Shown here: piece by piece, positions 51,116 to 61,555 of the stretch | How positions within the stretch are numbered: the first letter of the stretch is position 1 | Layout: every line of letters begins with the position of its first letter | NCBI GenBank assembly: GCA_903896045.1 | Contig: CAITWD010000001.1 | Span: 1-64,000 of the forward strand | Direction of reading: 5' to 3' | DNA: 64,000 bases | Origin: an uncultured Actinomycetes bacterium | GTDB lineage: Bacteria > Actinomycetota > Thermoleophilia > Miltoncostaeales > Miltoncostaeaceae | Notes under the pieces: generated by a model | What the model was told of the DNA's origin: nothing | The model's database searches: none | The model's input: only the letters and a program-made list of their open reading frames with translations | Translations under genes and position numbers: made by a program

Positions 51116-52005
51116 CTGAACTCAATCGCCCCATACCTATTGCTCCCGCGGGCACATCGGCCACCCGCGTGTTGCTGTTGACCCATCGCGCACCCGATCA
51201 CACCAGCGGTTCGCTCGATACCGTCCTCGCGATTCTCGATGAGTGTGGTGTGGAGGTCCTGGTGCCTCCAGTCGAGGTTGCCAAGCATCCGCGGCTTGCC
51301 AAGTACGTGTCGAGCGATGGGGTGGCTCTTCGTGGTGGCGGAGAAGATTTGATCGTTGTACTCGGCGGCGATGGCTCCATGCTGCGCGCACTTGCCCGGG
51401 AAGCCGGGGCGGGTACGCCCGTCATCGGTGTGAATTTTGGTCGGGTGGGATTTTTGTGCTCGATCGAGCGTTCTGAGCTGGAGCACGGACTCAGGCGGGC
51501 ATTGCGTGGTGAGTACTCGGTGATCGCGCTTCCCTCCTTAACTGTGGATTGGAGTGACGGAGCCGTGCGGGCAGTCAATGACCTTGCACTTGTGCGGAGC
51601 GGCGAGACACGCATTGCGGATTTGTCATTTGCCATCGATGGAGAAAAGGTCGCAACGGTGCGATGTGATGGTGTGGTCTGCTCGACCCCTGTGGGTTCAA
51701 CCGCATACAATCTCGCCGCTGGCGGGCCTACGGTGAGCTGGCGTGTGCGGTGCTTCGTGCTGAGCTTCCTGGCCGGGCATCACTTGGACACGCGACCGCT
51801 CGTCATTGCTCCAGAGGAGCAGCTTGTCGTGACCAATTCGGCAATCTGGGGTGATTGCGATGTGCTGGCAGATGGTGCCAAGGTGGGAAGTCTCGCGCCG
51901 GGTCGCCAGATCACGATTGGGCTGGGTGGCGACAACGTCCATCTTGCAATTTTCCCTGAAGCCTCGTTTTTCCGGCGTTACCGGGAGAAATTCGGACGCG
52001 GGTAG
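51112..52005 (+). CDS. nadK: NAD kinase
   Basis: The 297-residue enzyme phosphorylates NAD to NADP. It carries VLGGDGSMLRA (the GGDG motif), GVNFGRVGFLCSIE, VNDLALVRSGETR, the NAD-binding STPVGSTAYNLAAGGP, and a C-terminal HLAIFPEASFFRRYREKF. The segment after AAGGP reads SWRVRCFVLSFLAGH, close to the thermoleophilian/actinobacterial form rather than the E. coli one. It is coupled to tlyA by ATGA, and recN begins 4 bases after the stop. Confidence 0.94.
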   Translation: MTELNRPIPIAPAGTSATRVLLLTHRAPDHTSGSLDTVLAILDECGVEVLVPPVEVAKHPRLAKYVSSDGVALRGGGEDLIVVLGGDGSMLRALAREAGAGTPVIGVNFGRVGFLCSIERSELEHGLRRALRGEYSVIALPSLTVDWSDGAVRAVNDLALVRSGETRIADLSFAIDGEKVATVRCDGVVCSTPVGSTAYNLAAGGPTVSWRVRCFVLSFLAGHHLDTRPLVIAPEEQLVVTNSAIWGDCDVLADGAKVGSLAPGRQITIGLGGDNVHLAIFPEASFFRRYREKFGRG

Positions 52006-52009
52006 TGAC

Positions 52010-53692
52010 GTGATTCGCCACCTCGAAATACGTGGCGTTGTGGTGATTGAGCACGCCGAGATGACGTTTGGCGCCGGGCTCACGGTGATCACTGGTGAGA
52101 CCGGCTCAGGCAAGTCGGTACTGATGATGGCCTTTGGACTCCTCGCGGGCGGTCCTGTCGACACGGCCATTATTCGTCCAGGTCAGCAACAGGCCGTTGT
52201 TGAAGGCGTGTTTGCGATCCCAGATGGAATTTGGGACAGCTTTGATGACGACGATCCAGCACTTTCCATTCGCGAGATTCTTGAGGATCCTGGTGAGTGC
52301 GTGATTACTCGACGGATTCCTCGGGACGGCCGCGCACGTTCAATGGTCGATGGTGTCACGGTGCCCCGTGCCGCGATGATGAATTTCTTCAACGCCTTGG
52401 TGCGGTTCTCGGGCCAGGGTGAACAGCGGACGCTTGTGAGCGGTCGTGCCCAACTGCAGGCGTTAGATGGCTATTGCGGCCCAAATGCGGTTGTGCTCGC
52501 ACAGCAGTTGGTGCGTCTGCGACGTGAGGTTCGCCGCGGCGACACCGCACGGGCGCGCCTCGAGGCCGACGCCGATCTCCGACGAGTACGGATCGACACG
52601 TTGGATGAATTTCTTCGTCAGATCGACATCGTGTTGCCCATTGAAGGTGAATATGCGCGCCTGCGTACAGATCAAACTCGACTCAGGCATTCCGATCGAC
52701 TTTCTCAGGCAGCTCACACCGCCGCCGAGGCCCTCGCGCCTCAGGACGGCGAATTCGGTGCCCGCGAGCAGATCGGGAGGGCTGAACGTGCGATTCGCGA
52801 TGTACTCGAGATCGATCCAGCACTTGGGGACGGGCACAACGCCCTCATTCAGGCACAGATTTTCATCGAGGACGCCGCCGTTTCCATCCGCGGGTATCTC
52901 GACCAGTTTGATGCGGTAGCGGGTGGGCTCGAGCGCACAGAAGCACGCATTGAAGAGTATGTCCGCCTCGCACAGCGGCTGGGCTGCATGCCCGAGGACG
53001 TGGTTGCCAGGGTCCAGGAGGTGTATGACGAGCGAGATGCACTCACCGCAGACACCGGATCTGACCTTGAGTGGAGTGTCGCCCGCCAGGCCATGTGTAC
53101 GGAGATCCGCACGATCTCAGATGCGTTATCCGAGTTGCGCAGTGACGGTGCGGTGCGGCTGGCCCGTGAACTCGAAGCGGCGCTGATTGATCTGGCATTG
53201 CCGGATGCGAAGGTGCAGATCCAGATGACAACGTCAGATGATCCATTGGGTACTGACGCTGCCAAAATGATCGTGCAATTGAACCCGGGACTCCCTGAGG
53301 CGCCACTCGCCGAAATCGCTTCTGGAGGAGAGCTGTCGCGGGTACTGCTCGCGCTTCACGGGCTTGCTGCGGCAAAGGATGACGCAACCTGGGTGTTCGA
53401 TGAGATTGATGCGGGAATCGGCGGAATTACCGCCAGCGCCGTCGCCCAACGACTTTCACTGCTCGGCGTCGGTCGTCAGGTGATCGCCATCACTCATCTT
53501 CCGCAGGTTGCCGCACGTGCTGATGCGCAGGTCGTATTACGTAAATCGGTCGACCATGAGGATACGACGACCCTGATTGGCAGCGTTGATGGGGAAGCGC
53601 GGATGGTTGAGTTGTGTCGGATGCTCGGGGCGACGGCAGATGACCGCGCGGCGCGCGAACACATTGGTCAGCTGATGGGTGCGCGCCCGTAA
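52010..53692 (+). CDS. recN: DNA repair protein RecN
   Basis: The 560-residue SMC-like ATPase works in double-strand-break repair. The N-terminal part reads IRHLEIRGVVVIEHAEMTFG with Walker A TGETGSGKS. Two long helical arms (about 160-390) form the coiled coil, and the C-terminal head has the signature SGGELSRVLLALHGLA and Walker B VFDEIDAGIGG with AITHLPQVAARA. The GTG at 52010 was chosen because the conserved N-terminus starts there; the frame is open further upstream but overlaps nadK in another frame. Confidence 0.94.
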   Translation: MIRHLEIRGVVVIEHAEMTFGAGLTVITGETGSGKSVLMMAFGLLAGGPVDTAIIRPGQQQAVVEGVFAIPDGIWDSFDDDDPALSIREILEDPGECVITRRIPRDGRARSMVDGVTVPRAAMMNFFNALVRFSGQGEQRTLVSGRAQLQALDGYCGPNAVVLAQQLVRLRREVRRGDTARARLEADADLRRVRIDTLDEFLRQIDIVLPIEGEYARLRTDQTRLRHSDRLSQAAHTAAEALAPQDGEFGAREQIGRAERAIRDVLEIDPALGDGHNALIQAQIFIEDAAVSIRGYLDQFDAVAGGLERTEARIEEYVRLAQRLGCMPEDVVARVQEVYDERDALTADTGSDLEWSVARQAMCTEIRTISDALSELRSDGAVRLARELEAALIDLALPDAKVQIQMTTSDDPLGTDAAKMIVQLNPGLPEAPLAEIASGGELSRVLLALHGLAAAKDDATWVFDEIDAGIGGITASAVAQRLSLLGVGRQVIAITHLPQVAARADAQVVLRKSVDHEDTTTLIGSVDGEARMVELCRMLGATADDRAAREHIGQLMGARP

Positions 53693-53713
53693 CGGGATTG
53701 CGCGGGCCCCCAG

Positions 53714-55105
53714 CTACGGCCCCCACGTGGCAAAGACAAGCTGCGAACGGGTGGCCCCACCGAGCGCGAACGCTGTCGAGAGAGTCGATCCATTTGGGCT
53801 GAGTTGAGAAAGCTCACCGAGTTCATGAAAACCGGGCCCGCGAATCGGTGCACGAATCTGCGTCGGGGCGCTGGCGGTAATGCCGGTTCCATCGGCGGTC
53901 GCACCGATGACACGTGACTCATAGCCCACTGCGTCATTTGACGCGACATGCACGGCGTAGGTCAGGAGCACCGTGCTGTTCGGGAGGATGCCGATTGCCG
54001 GCAAGAGATCATCATTGCCTGGGGACGGGGCGATGGTCGTGGTGTTCCATCCGGTTCGGGCAGCGTTTGGGAGTGCGACGGTGATGCGACTCACGCCGCC
54101 AGAATATGTCGGCCACGCGACCCCTGGCCGACGGTTCACAATAAGAATGCTCGGGGCCGTGAAGAGCGGGAAACTCGCGCCATTGAGGGACGCGGGAAGG
54201 GGTATTCCGGTGCCAATCACCTGGGGTGCGGCAACCAGTTTCCCATTGCGAATTTCGGCGACGAGCACATTCAAGGTATTGCCTGGAATGATTTGCGCCC
54301 ACGTGATGTAGGCATCTGCCGAGCCGATGGGCGCGATTTGCACACCGAAATTCGCTCCGCGAGATGGCACCGTGACGGGTGCACCGAACGTTTGCCCATT
54401 GTCATGCGAAAAGGCGATTTGGATTTGGTCGGTGCCCCCCACTGTCTCGCACGCATGCGCGGCGATACCTCGCGACCATCCCGCCCACACGTCATTTCCA
54501 ATCCCGGCGGCAACCGTGGGTCGATCGTCGAATGTCCCTGTGCCACGTCGATCGTCGATGACGCGTGTTTTCGAGGATTCGGGAGAGGTGAACCGGGTAA
54601 TTGCGACCGAGCCACCATCAATGCAATAGAGCCGTTTGTTCAGATCAATACCGGCACCCACCACGACAGTGCCGTTGGATGTCGTGGCAATGGTGGGGTC
54701 GTAACTGCGATGGAAACCTGCAGGGAGCACTGGTTGTACGAACTGCCAATTTTGTCCCTTGTGCTGCGACCACACGCGCACCACCGCTTGCTGAACACCT
54801 GGGTTCCATGTTGTCGCCGCAGCGAAACGGTCCCCCTGCGATGTGCCTCCGACCGATTCCCCGAACTCAAATTGGGGTTTGGTCGCGACGATGCTGATTG
54901 TCGGGGAGGCGTGTGCGGCAGATGCGCTGGCGAGTGTGAGCACAGCCAGTGGGCGTGCGCTGACTGGTTGCGATGAGCTTCCGCCGCGCATCGCCAGGAC
55001 CGCAATCAATACGATAAGGATGACCGCCAGAGCGATGAGCGGCGCGCGAGATCCGCTTTGGCGTCGCTGCGATGTGCGATACATCCGTGGCGGTGTGTCA
55101 GGCAT
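53714..55105 (-). CDS. Membrane-anchored beta-propeller (sialidase/BNR-like) surface protein
   Basis: The 463-residue product has a short basic cytoplasmic end, one membrane helix (about 22-40), a linker, and a repeated beta-rich ectodomain. Propeller-like units are suggested by AFSHDNGQTFGAPVTV, which fits the Asp-box pattern S-x-D-x-G-x-T-W/F, by YDPTIATTSNGTVVVG and by DDRPTVAAGIGNDVWAGWSRG. Sialidase catalytic residues (an Arg triad, Tyr and Glu) were not identified, so binding rather than cleavage is likely. It is a stand-alone gene, convergent with recN across a 21-base gap. Confidence 0.65.
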   Translation of the reverse strand: MPDTPPRMYRTSQRRQSGSRAPLIALAVILIVLIAVLAMRGGSSSQPVSARPLAVLTLASASAAHASPTISIVATKPQFEFGESVGGTSQGDRFAAATTWNPGVQQAVVRVWSQHKGQNWQFVQPVLPAGFHRSYDPTIATTSNGTVVVGAGIDLNKRLYCIDGGSVAITRFTSPESSKTRVIDDRRGTGTFDDRPTVAAGIGNDVWAGWSRGIAAHACETVGGTDQIQIAFSHDNGQTFGAPVTVPSRGANFGVQIAPIGSADAYITWAQIIPGNTLNVLVAEIRNGKLVAAPQVIGTGIPLPASLNGASFPLFTAPSILIVNRRPGVAWPTYSGGVSRITVALPNAARTGWNTTTIAPSPGNDDLLPAIGILPNSTVLLTYAVHVASNDAVGYESRVIGATADGTGITASAPTQIRAPIRGPGFHELGELSQLSPNGSTLSTAFALGGATRSQLVFATWGP

Positions 55106-55120
55106 GTGTGCGCCGAATAC

Positions 55121-55813
55121 CTACGGTCGCCGAGCGGTCACGAGTCCGCTCTCATTGGTGAGCTCATACGATGCGACCTCCACAAAACCGATCTCGGTGA
55201 GCAGTTGCTCCCATGCCTCCGGGCGCTCTGGGTGCTCCCATGTGCCGGTTGCAATCTTTCCCGCGTTTTTCAGGACCCGGAGAACGCCAGCTGGTCCACG
55301 CTTACTGATCAATTTCACTTTGTCCCAGATAATCCTCCGGTCTCGGGGACGCAACGAGACGGCAAACATCATGTCGCAGATCACCACCCGTCCACCGGGA
55401 GCCAAGACGCGATAGAGATCTTGAAGTGCGACGCGTTTGTCCTCGTGGTCGACATGGTGGTAGGCGTAATTCGATATTGCCAAGGTGCGCGAGCCATCGG
55501 GGAGTCCGAGCTCACGCAAGTCGGCGACGGCGCCGGAAATATTCTCAAGGCCTTCTCGTTTACCGATCGCGATGACCCGTTCTACCATTGCCGGCGCCGC
55601 ATCGATTGCGAGGACATCCCTGACGAGTGGGGCGACCCGTAACGTGAGTAAGCCGGTGCCAGCTCCAATGTCCACAACACGATCGGCCAGTGTGGGCGAT
55701 GCGTGTTCAAGGATGTTGTCGGCAAGTCGCTGGAATGCGGGACTCGCGGCAACTTCCTCCCACTCGTTGACGCGTTCATTCCACGACACGTTTGCGTGCT
55801 GATCATGTGTCAT
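55121..55813 (-). CDS. Class I SAM-dependent methyltransferase (UbiE-like)
   Basis: The 230-residue product has motif [18 protein letters not shown], the acidic residue after strand 2 in [12 protein letters not shown], motif II-like [17 protein letters not shown], and [15 protein letters not shown]. These fit the Methyltransf_11/UbiE group, which methylates quinones or other small molecules. The C-terminal part ([16 protein letters not shown], then [13 protein letters not shown]) is unlike UbiE itself, so the substrate is unknown. It is on the minus strand upstream of the divergent pyrG. Confidence 0.82.
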   Translation of the reverse strand: MTHDQHANVSWNERVNEWEEVAASPAFQRLADNILEHASPTLADRVVDIGAGTGLLTLRVAPLVRDVLAIDAAPAMVERVIAIGKREGLENISGAVADLRELGLPDGSRTLAISNYAYHHVDHEDKRVALQDLYRVLAPGGRVVICDMMFAVSLRPRDRRIIWDKVKLISKRGPAGVLRVLKNAGKIATGTWEHPERPEAWEQLLTEIGFVEVASYELTNESGLVTARRP

Positions 55814-56091
55814 CTACCGAGGACTCCGGATCGCAGTTGCTCGTCGTACAGCGCGGGTGCGTGCGACGGAAGAAAATAGGCGATTACGCAGGTCCATTTT
55901 GGCAGATGGAGAGGACACCCCCGCCAGAGAGCGGTCGTCATGGCACAACGGTGATGGTCAAGATCGAGACGATGGATAGAGGAATTCCGCTATATGCCCG
56001 TATTGCAGGGGAAACAAATGTGGCGCGCGCGACAGTTGCGCCGCGGGCTTGTGTATTGTTTTTCCCAGCGTTGACTGATCGAGGAGAGCTT

Positions 56092-57765
56092 GTGAGCGAC
56101 CACCCCGTCAAGTACGTGTTCGTCACTGGGGGTGTGGTGTCGGGCCTTGGCAAGGGCATCACTGCAGCCTCGCTTGGGACCCTTCTCAAGGCGCGCGGTT
56201 GGAAGATCTTCTTCCAAAAATGCGATCCCTACATCAACGTCGATCCGGGAACCATGAGTCCGTATCAGCACGGCGAAGTCTTCGTCACCGAAGACGGTGC
56301 TGAGACCGACCTGGATCTGGGGCACTACGAGCGATTTACGGACGAGAGCCTGACCCGTGTGTCGAACACGACCACCGGTGCGGTGTATGACGCGGTGATC
56401 AAGCGCGAACGCCGTGGGGATTTTGATGGCGCGACAGTACAGGTCGTCCCGCATGTCACCAACGAGATCAAGCGTCGTATTCGGCTTGCCGGAGAGAGCT
56501 CTGCGGCAGAGGTTGTCATCGTCGAGGTCGGCGGCACGGTGGGAGATATCGAGTCACTGCCATTCCTCGAAGCGATTCGACAGTTGCGCAACGACGTCGG
56601 CCGCGAAAATGTTGCGTTCGTTCACGTCACCCTCGTTCCATTCCTGGAGGCAAGCGGTGAACTCAAGACGAAGGCGACCCAGCATTCGGTGAATGAATTG
56701 CGCCGCATTGGTATCGAGCCAGATGTATTGGTGTTGCGTTCAAATCACACCATCACTCAAGACCTCAAGGGAAAAATCGCGCTGCACGCAGGCATCCCTG
56801 AGCATTTCGTGATTTCTGCAGCGGATGCGAGAGATATCTACGTCGTTCCGCTGGGGATGGAGGCCGAGGGCTTCGATGCGGCGGTGTGCGAGCGACTTGG
56901 CCTTCCTATTCGTCCGGCCGATCTGCGTGAATGGATCACCTTGGTCGACCACATTGATCACTGCGATGGGGTCGTCAATATCGCTTTGGTCGGGAAATAT
57001 GTCGCCTTGCGCGATGCATATTTGTCAGTGGCTGAAGCACTCAAGCACGCCGCGATTTTCCATGGCGTTGAGGTCAATATCGATTGGGTGGATTCCGACG
57101 ATGATGATCTCGCCGAACGGTTGTCTCGGGCGGACGGAATTCTGGTTCCGGGTGGCTTTGGTCAACGCGGTATCGAAGGCAAGATAGCTGCGGCACGCTA
57201 TGCGCGGGAAAAGCTTGTGCCATATCTCGGTATTTGCCTGGGTATGCAGGTGGCAGTCATTGAATACGCGCGAAATGTGTGCGGAATGACCAATGCCAAT
57301 AGCTCCGAATTTGATGCCGCGACTCCGTATCCCGTCGTCGACCTCCTTCCCGAGCAGCGCGAGATTGATGGCCGCGGAGGCACGATGCGTCTTGGGGCCG
57401 ATCCGGTTGCGCTTGTCGCCGGCACGCGTGTCGCCGGGGCGTACGAGGAGTCGGTGATCTATGAGCGCCACCGACATCGGTATGAGGTGAATCCTGTGCT
57501 GCGGCCAGGGATTGAAGAGGCAGGGTTGGTGGTTGCCGCCACATCTCCCGACGGGCGACTGGTCGAAGCTGTGGAGATTCGCGAGCACCCATGGTTTTGC
57601 GCGTCCCAATTCCACCCTGAATTCAAAAGCCGACCGACTCGCCCGGAACCGCTGTTCCGCGATTTCGTGGGAGCTGCGTTGGCGGCGGCGATCGCCAAAG
57701 GTCGCCTCGCCGACAGTTCATCAACCGCGCACGATCTGACGAACGCTCCCGTGTCCTCGGCGTGA
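56092..57765 (+). CDS. pyrG: CTP synthase
   Basis: The 557-residue enzyme aminates UTP to CTP using glutamine. The synthetase domain has [49 protein letters not shown] and [21 protein letters not shown]. The class I amidotransferase domain (about 295-540) has VPGGFGQRG, the nucleophile in YLGICLGMQ, and [10 protein letters not shown] with the His-Glu pair. The GTG at 56092 follows GAGGAGAG and begins the conserved sequence. An open frame reaches back to 55792 but shows no conserved residues. No GCTCCC-type attenuator as in Bacillus was seen in the 278-base leader region. Confidence 0.96.
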   Translation: MSDHPVKYVFVTGGVVSGLGKGITAASLGTLLKARGWKIFFQKCDPYINVDPGTMSPYQHGEVFVTEDGAETDLDLGHYERFTDESLTRVSNTTTGAVYDAVIKRERRGDFDGATVQVVPHVTNEIKRRIRLAGESSAAEVVIVEVGGTVGDIESLPFLEAIRQLRNDVGRENVAFVHVTLVPFLEASGELKTKATQHSVNELRRIGIEPDVLVLRSNHTITQDLKGKIALHAGIPEHFVISAADARDIYVVPLGMEAEGFDAAVCERLGLPIRPADLREWITLVDHIDHCDGVVNIALVGKYVALRDAYLSVAEALKHAAIFHGVEVNIDWVDSDDDDLAERLSRADGILVPGGFGQRGIEGKIAAARYAREKLVPYLGICLGMQVAVIEYARNVCGMTNANSSEFDAATPYPVVDLLPEQREIDGRGGTMRLGADPVALVAGTRVAGAYEESVIYERHRHRYEVNPVLRPGIEEAGLVVAATSPDGRLVEAVEIREHPWFCASQFHPEFKSRPTRPEPLFRDFVGAALAAAIAKGRLADSSSTAHDLTNAPVSSA

Positions 57766-58895
57766 GCACTCAGGCTGCGGGGTTGTCGGAGGTCGTTCAG
57801 CTCTTCATTGACTTGTGTGAGATCCCCTCTCCTTCGTATCGTGAGGATGAGATCGCTCGACGCATCCGTGCCGAGCTCGAGTCGTTGGGTTGCGAGGTGA
57901 CCGAGGATGGCGCCGCTGAGCTTCTCGAGGCTGGTTGCGGCAACATCTTGGGTCGGCTTCCTGCCACGACGTCGGGTATTGCGATCGTGTTGTGCGCCCA
58001 CCTGGACACTGTTCCCGTGGCCGATCAGATCGAGGTGGTGGTCGAGGACGGCGTCGCGAGAAATCGCCACGACGCAATCCTTGGTGGTGACGACAAGGCA
58101 GCCGTTGCCGCAATGCTTGTGGCAGTACGCAATATCGTTTCTCAAAAGGTCCCCCATGCGGGGATTGAGTTGCTTTTCACGCCGTGTGAAGAGGTTGGGT
58201 TGCGCGGCGCCGCATGTTTTGACGTGAGTACGCTTATCGGCCAAATGGGCTTTGTGTACGACCACACCGGCCCAATTGGCCAGATCGTGACCTCTGCGCC
58301 GTGGCATTCTCGGATAGATGCAACCTTCCTCGGAACCGCTGCGCATGCGGGAATGCAGCCAGAGGATGGTCGAAGTGCAATTCATGCCGCCGCCGCGGCG
58401 ATCGCCCGCATGCCGCTTGGTCGGATTGATCATGAGACGACCGCAAATGTCGGTGTCATCTCAGGAGGGCATGCCACCAATGTAGTTGCTGCTCGGTGCC
58501 AGGTGATTGCAGAAGCTCGCAGCCGCTCACAGGAGCGCCTCGGCGAGCAATTGACTGCCATGATTGATGCGCTCACGGCTGCGGCAATTGATGCCGGTTG
58601 CGACCTTGAATGTCGCGTGACGCCTGAATATCACGGGTATTCGCTCGCACCCGATGCGGCGCAGGTTCGTATTGCTGAACGCGCGCTCACCCGGGAAGGG
58701 TTTGCTGTGTCGCATATCGCCGCTGGCGGTGGATCCGACGTGAATGCACTGCTCAAAAATGGTTTTCCGAGCGTGAACCTGTGTAACGCGATGACCGACG
58801 TGCACACCAGTAACGAATCTATTGCGATTGCCGACATCGAGGCGATGGAACGCGTGACGCGGGCACTCATTGATGAGGCGGTTGCAGCGCAATGA
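57762..58895 (+). CDS. M20-family peptidase (PepT-like)
   Basis: The 377-residue zinc peptidase has the metal-binding pattern of the family: [10 protein letters not shown] (His, Asp), [12 protein letters not shown] (bridging Asp), [11 protein letters not shown] (catalytic and metal Glu), VYDHTGPIG, and DVHTSNESI (His) near the C-terminus. The dimerisation insert lies at about 175-290. It fits the PepT tripeptidase-like group that follows pyrG in several actinobacteria and chloroflexi. The GTG overlaps the pyrG stop and the stop overlaps the Nudix ATG. Confidence 0.9.
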   Translation: MSTQAAGLSEVVQLFIDLCEIPSPSYREDEIARRIRAELESLGCEVTEDGAAELLEAGCGNILGRLPATTSGIAIVLCAHLDTVPVADQIEVVVEDGVARNRHDAILGGDDKAAVAAMLVAVRNIVSQKVPHAGIELLFTPCEEVGLRGAACFDVSTLIGQMGFVYDHTGPIGQIVTSAPWHSRIDATFLGTAAHAGMQPEDGRSAIHAAAAAIARMPLGRIDHETTANVGVISGGHATNVVAARCQVIAEARSRSQERLGEQLTAMIDALTAAAIDAGCDLECRVTPEYHGYSLAPDAAQVRIAERALTREGFAVSHIAAGGGSDVNALLKNGFPSVNLCNAMTDVHTSNESIAIADIEAMERVTRALIDEAVAAQ

Positions 58896-59464
58896 GTGAT
58901 CGCACGCCTCCCGGATCGTTATCGCAGCCCCCAGAAGGCGTGCTTCCTGGTCCTGTGGCATCGACACATATTTTCGATGGTCAGATTGTGCGGCTCCGGG
59001 TCTCTGAATATGAGCGCCCGAGCGGGATTCGCGTGCGACGGGAGGTGCTCGACCATCATGGTGCAGTGGTGATGGTGCCGATTGAAGATGACCACATCCT
59101 GATGGTCCGCCAACCCAGGGACGCAATCCAAGAGCTCATGCTGGAACTCCCCGCAGGCAAACTCGATTTCGCTGGGGAAGATCCCCGTGCGGCGGCTGAG
59201 CGCGAGTTAGCCGAGGAAGTTGGTCGCGAAGCGGACAACTGGACGTACATGGGCGGTTTCTATACCGCCCCAGCAATGATCACCGAGTTCCTCCACCTGT
59301 TCATCGTGTCCGAATTACGGCCAAGCCCTGTACTTCCGATTCCCGAAGAGGAAATCGAAATCGTGCCTGTTGCGCTCTCGCAATTGCCGTCATTGATCAC
59401 TCGGGTCAGAGACGCGAAAACGTTAATCGGGCTCTTGCATACTGCGCGCGCACTCGGGATCTGA
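58892..59464 (+). CDS. Nudix hydrolase (ADP-ribose pyrophosphatase-like)
   Basis: The 190-residue product carries the full Nudix box GKLDFAGEDPRAAAERELAEEVGR. The upstream strands (REVLDHHGAVVMVPIEDDHILMVRQPRDAI) and ELPAGK are typical of ADP-ribose diphosphatase (NudF type), as is the downstream YTAPAMITEFLHLF. It probably cleaves ADP-ribose or a related sugar nucleotide. It is coupled to the M20 peptidase by ATGA. pyrG-peptidase-nudix followed by xerD is a common order elsewhere, but xerD is not seen here. Confidence 0.9.
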   Translation: MSDRTPPGSLSQPPEGVLPGPVASTHIFDGQIVRLRVSEYERPSGIRVRREVLDHHGAVVMVPIEDDHILMVRQPRDAIQELMLELPAGKLDFAGEDPRAAAERELAEEVGREADNWTYMGGFYTAPAMITEFLHLFIVSELRPSPVLPIPEEEIEIVPVALSQLPSLITRVRDAKTLIGLLHTARALGI

Positions 59465-59494
59465 CGATCAGCACGTGGTGAGACGGCATCCGCG

Positions 59495-60310
59495 ATGATT
59501 GTGACCCGCGATGGGGATCGTTTTCGTCTTATCCGCCAAGTCGATCATCAAGACCAGTGCGGGCAGCTTGCGACCGCGTGGGGCAACGAGTCATTCGCGC
59601 GCTGCGCGCCTTTTTCCCCCTTGATTGACGCTGCGCGTTGCCATGACGACGGGTGGCGCGCCTGGGATAAGGCTCCGGGTGTCGACGATCACGGGGCACC
59701 GATCAATTTTCCCGATGTTGATCGCGCAGTCCATGCTGCGTTCTATGGCCACGCGATCGACGATGCAGCGCATGACGATGCGCAGGTGGGACTCATTGTC
59801 AGCATGCATGGGCAAGGGTTGTATGAAAAGCGACTCGGGCTCGATGGACGCCCTGTCGATCGACACACACGCCCTGAATTTGAGCGGCAGTTCATCGAAG
59901 CCGAGATGGCCCGTCAGCATGAGTTGTCCTCGCGGATCGGTGATCTCGCTGCGACCCAACGCTGGGCATGGGCGGGGTTTCGCCTTCTTCAGGCCTGGGA
60001 TGTGCTGTCGCTGTACGTGTGTTGGCACGGACTCGATCGAGGCGAGGTGTGGAGCCTTCCGGCGGTGCCGACCAATCTCGACGATAACGAGGGCGTGTCG
60101 GTTCAGGTGTTGCCCCTGCGCGCAGGCGTCGCGTGCGTGAGACCGTGGCCCTTTGCGGAACCGTTCCTCAAGATCCCAATCGCTGCGCGGTGGATTCCGT
60201 TCGATTGCTATCCGGACGCAGCCGCCCTTTCTGCATCGCTCAGTCGGGCGGAGGAACATCCGCACGAGGTCCTGCTGTGTGCGGATCCTGGAAATCTTCT
60301 CGTACGCTGA
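59495..60310 (+). CDS. DUF3891 family protein
   Basis: The 271-residue product begins IVTRDGDRFRLIRQVDHQDQCGQLATAWG and has DAARCHDDGWRAWDKAP, followed by LIVSMHGQGLYEKR, the three hallmarks of DUF3891. The conserved His/Asp residues resemble those of HD-type metal enzymes, so a hydrolase activity is plausible but untested. The gene ends inside the convergent DUF429 gene, with 71 bases shared tail to tail. Confidence 0.82.
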   Translation: MIVTRDGDRFRLIRQVDHQDQCGQLATAWGNESFARCAPFSPLIDAARCHDDGWRAWDKAPGVDDHGAPINFPDVDRAVHAAFYGHAIDDAAHDDAQVGLIVSMHGQGLYEKRLGLDGRPVDRHTRPEFERQFIEAEMARQHELSSRIGDLAATQRWAWAGFRLLQAWDVLSLYVCWHGLDRGEVWSLPAVPTNLDDNEGVSVQVLPLRAGVACVRPWPFAEPFLKIPIAARWIPFDCYPDAAALSASLSRAEEHPHEVLLCADPGNLLVR

Positions 60311-61070
60311 CACCGGTGCGTTCTGCGTGCAGGGAAATGCGATGACCGAGAAATGCATCGCTGGCGAAGATAAACGGCGTGTGTCCGCTCGATACCTGCA
60401 AGGTCGCTCCCGGGCGATACGCCCAACGCCACGCGACTATTGCGCAGATGAGGGCGTCAAGTGCGGCGGCGTCTTCGATTGCCTGCCAATCGTCTGGACT
60501 TTCCGTCGGTGCCCAACCATCAAGATCGACCTCGCGCTCAAGAATGGCAACTATTGATGCAAAACCGTTCGTGGCCGCCCGGCCGCCAGCTTTGGGTCGA
60601 TATCGCGGGGGGCGAAGGGGGTGCCAGTAGGAGCGATAGTCGGCGAATTCGACAATTGAATGTGCGTGTTCTGGCCGATGTTCCCAGAGCAGTTGCTTGA
60701 GTACCGCATCCGGGTGGGTCTCTGCGACGTGGGCGATACGGGTCGTGAGCGGCGCGCGGAGGGCGTCGCCGCGCGTGCCGCCAAAGATTTGGCGGTCGCG
60801 CTCACGAGAGTGTGGGAACGCCGCGACGTCGAGCCACCCAAGCAATCGTTCGATGGGGCGAGCGCCGGTCTCGTTGTGGACCTCGAGTGGCGCGTCAACG
60901 ACAATGTGCGAGACAGGCGCTGGTATGGCGTCCATGATCTCGTTGTCGGCCTGCACGAACGAGAGCGACCGGAGGCGCCCGTGCGCTGTGAACTGCGCAA
61001 TGCATGACCGCCTGGGGGAGTCGATTTCCTCGAGAAGTGGCATGAGATGGAGACCGCACACAGTGTTCAT
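60240..61070 (-). CDS. DUF429 family protein (predicted RNase H-like nuclease)
   Basis: The 276-residue product contains VDAPLEVHNETGARPIERLL, the central signature of DUF429, and FIFASDAFLGHRIS near the C-terminus. The family is thought to share the RNase H-like fold, but its activity is not known. The start used is ATG 61070; the methionine at residue 10 is an alternative. Its 3' end overlaps the DUF3891 gene, so the two transcripts would be antisense to each other there. Confidence 0.72.
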   Translation of the reverse strand: MNTVCGLHLMPLLEEIDSPRRSCIAQFTAHGRLRSLSFVQADNEIMDAIPAPVSHIVVDAPLEVHNETGARPIERLLGWLDVAAFPHSRERDRQIFGGTRGDALRAPLTTRIAHVAETHPDAVLKQLLWEHRPEHAHSIVEFADYRSYWHPLRPPRYRPKAGGRAATNGFASIVAILEREVDLDGWAPTESPDDWQAIEDAAALDALICAIVAWRWAYRPGATLQVSSGHTPFIFASDAFLGHRISLHAERTGVSVREDFQDPHTAGPRADVPPPD

Positions 61071-61169
61071 AGGAAGGGACTTCGCGATTCGTGGCTAACT
61101 ACGTCAGTCGTACGTCGATAACGGACGCTGTAGCGTTCTGATTGATTCCGAACCCCAAGGGGCGCGCGC

Positions 61170-61529
61170 GTGATTACGGTCTTGCTGTTCATTGTTGCTT
61201 TCGGAGTGCCGTGGGCGATTCATCTGTCGCAACCACGTCAGCGCCCACTCATTTTGGTCATCGGCATCGGCATTTTGTTGATTCTCGGTATTTTCTTTGC
61301 CAATCCACTCGGCTCTCTTATCTTTTGGATCGGTCTTGTGCTCGGGCTGGCGTCAATCGTGCTCATGCGGCGTCGCGGTGGGGTCGGCGGATTGTTGTCG
61401 ATCGCAAGGTTGCCGCGCCGCGCGCCGAAGCGTTCTTCGCGGCACGATGATGCTGAGTATGACCCAGAACCCTCCGGCTATTCGGACCTTGGGTCTTACG
61501 ACGACGACGAGACCATTCACCAAGGGTAA
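61170..61529 (+). CDS. Small membrane protein with acidic tail
   Basis: The 119-residue product has three hydrophobic stretches (about 2-17, 28-42 and 47-66), a basic segment (RRRGGVGG; PRRAPKRSSR) and an acidic, tyrosine-containing tail (DDAEYDPEPSGYSDLGSYDDDE). No family was recognised. AAGGGG about 8 bases upstream supports the GTG at 61170, and a TAGCGT box near 61134 may be its -10. It is a single-gene unit. Confidence 0.65.
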   Translation: MITVLLFIVAFGVPWAIHLSQPRQRPLILVIGIGILLILGIFFANPLGSLIFWIGLVLGLASIVLMRRRGGVGGLLSIARLPRRAPKRSSRHDDAEYDPEPSGYSDLGSYDDDETIHQG

Positions 61530-61555
61530 TTTCCTGGCGACCTGTGAACTGTCGC

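Noticed and set aside
51725-51800. Possible paired frameshift in nadK after the AAGGP motif
   Set aside because: The segment SWRVRCFVLSFLAGH differs from E. coli but resembles the form I recall from thermoleophilian NAD kinases, so it is a family variant.
57459-58433. 324-codon minus-strand frame antisense to pyrG and the M20 peptidase
   Set aside because: A shadow frame; both plus-strand genes carry complete active-site motifs.
29908-61140. Shared 11-base element CGCTACAGCGT near 29908 and its complement near 61129
   Set aside because: Two copies of an 11-base partial palindrome are expected by chance at this scale, and one seems to be part of a -10 region.
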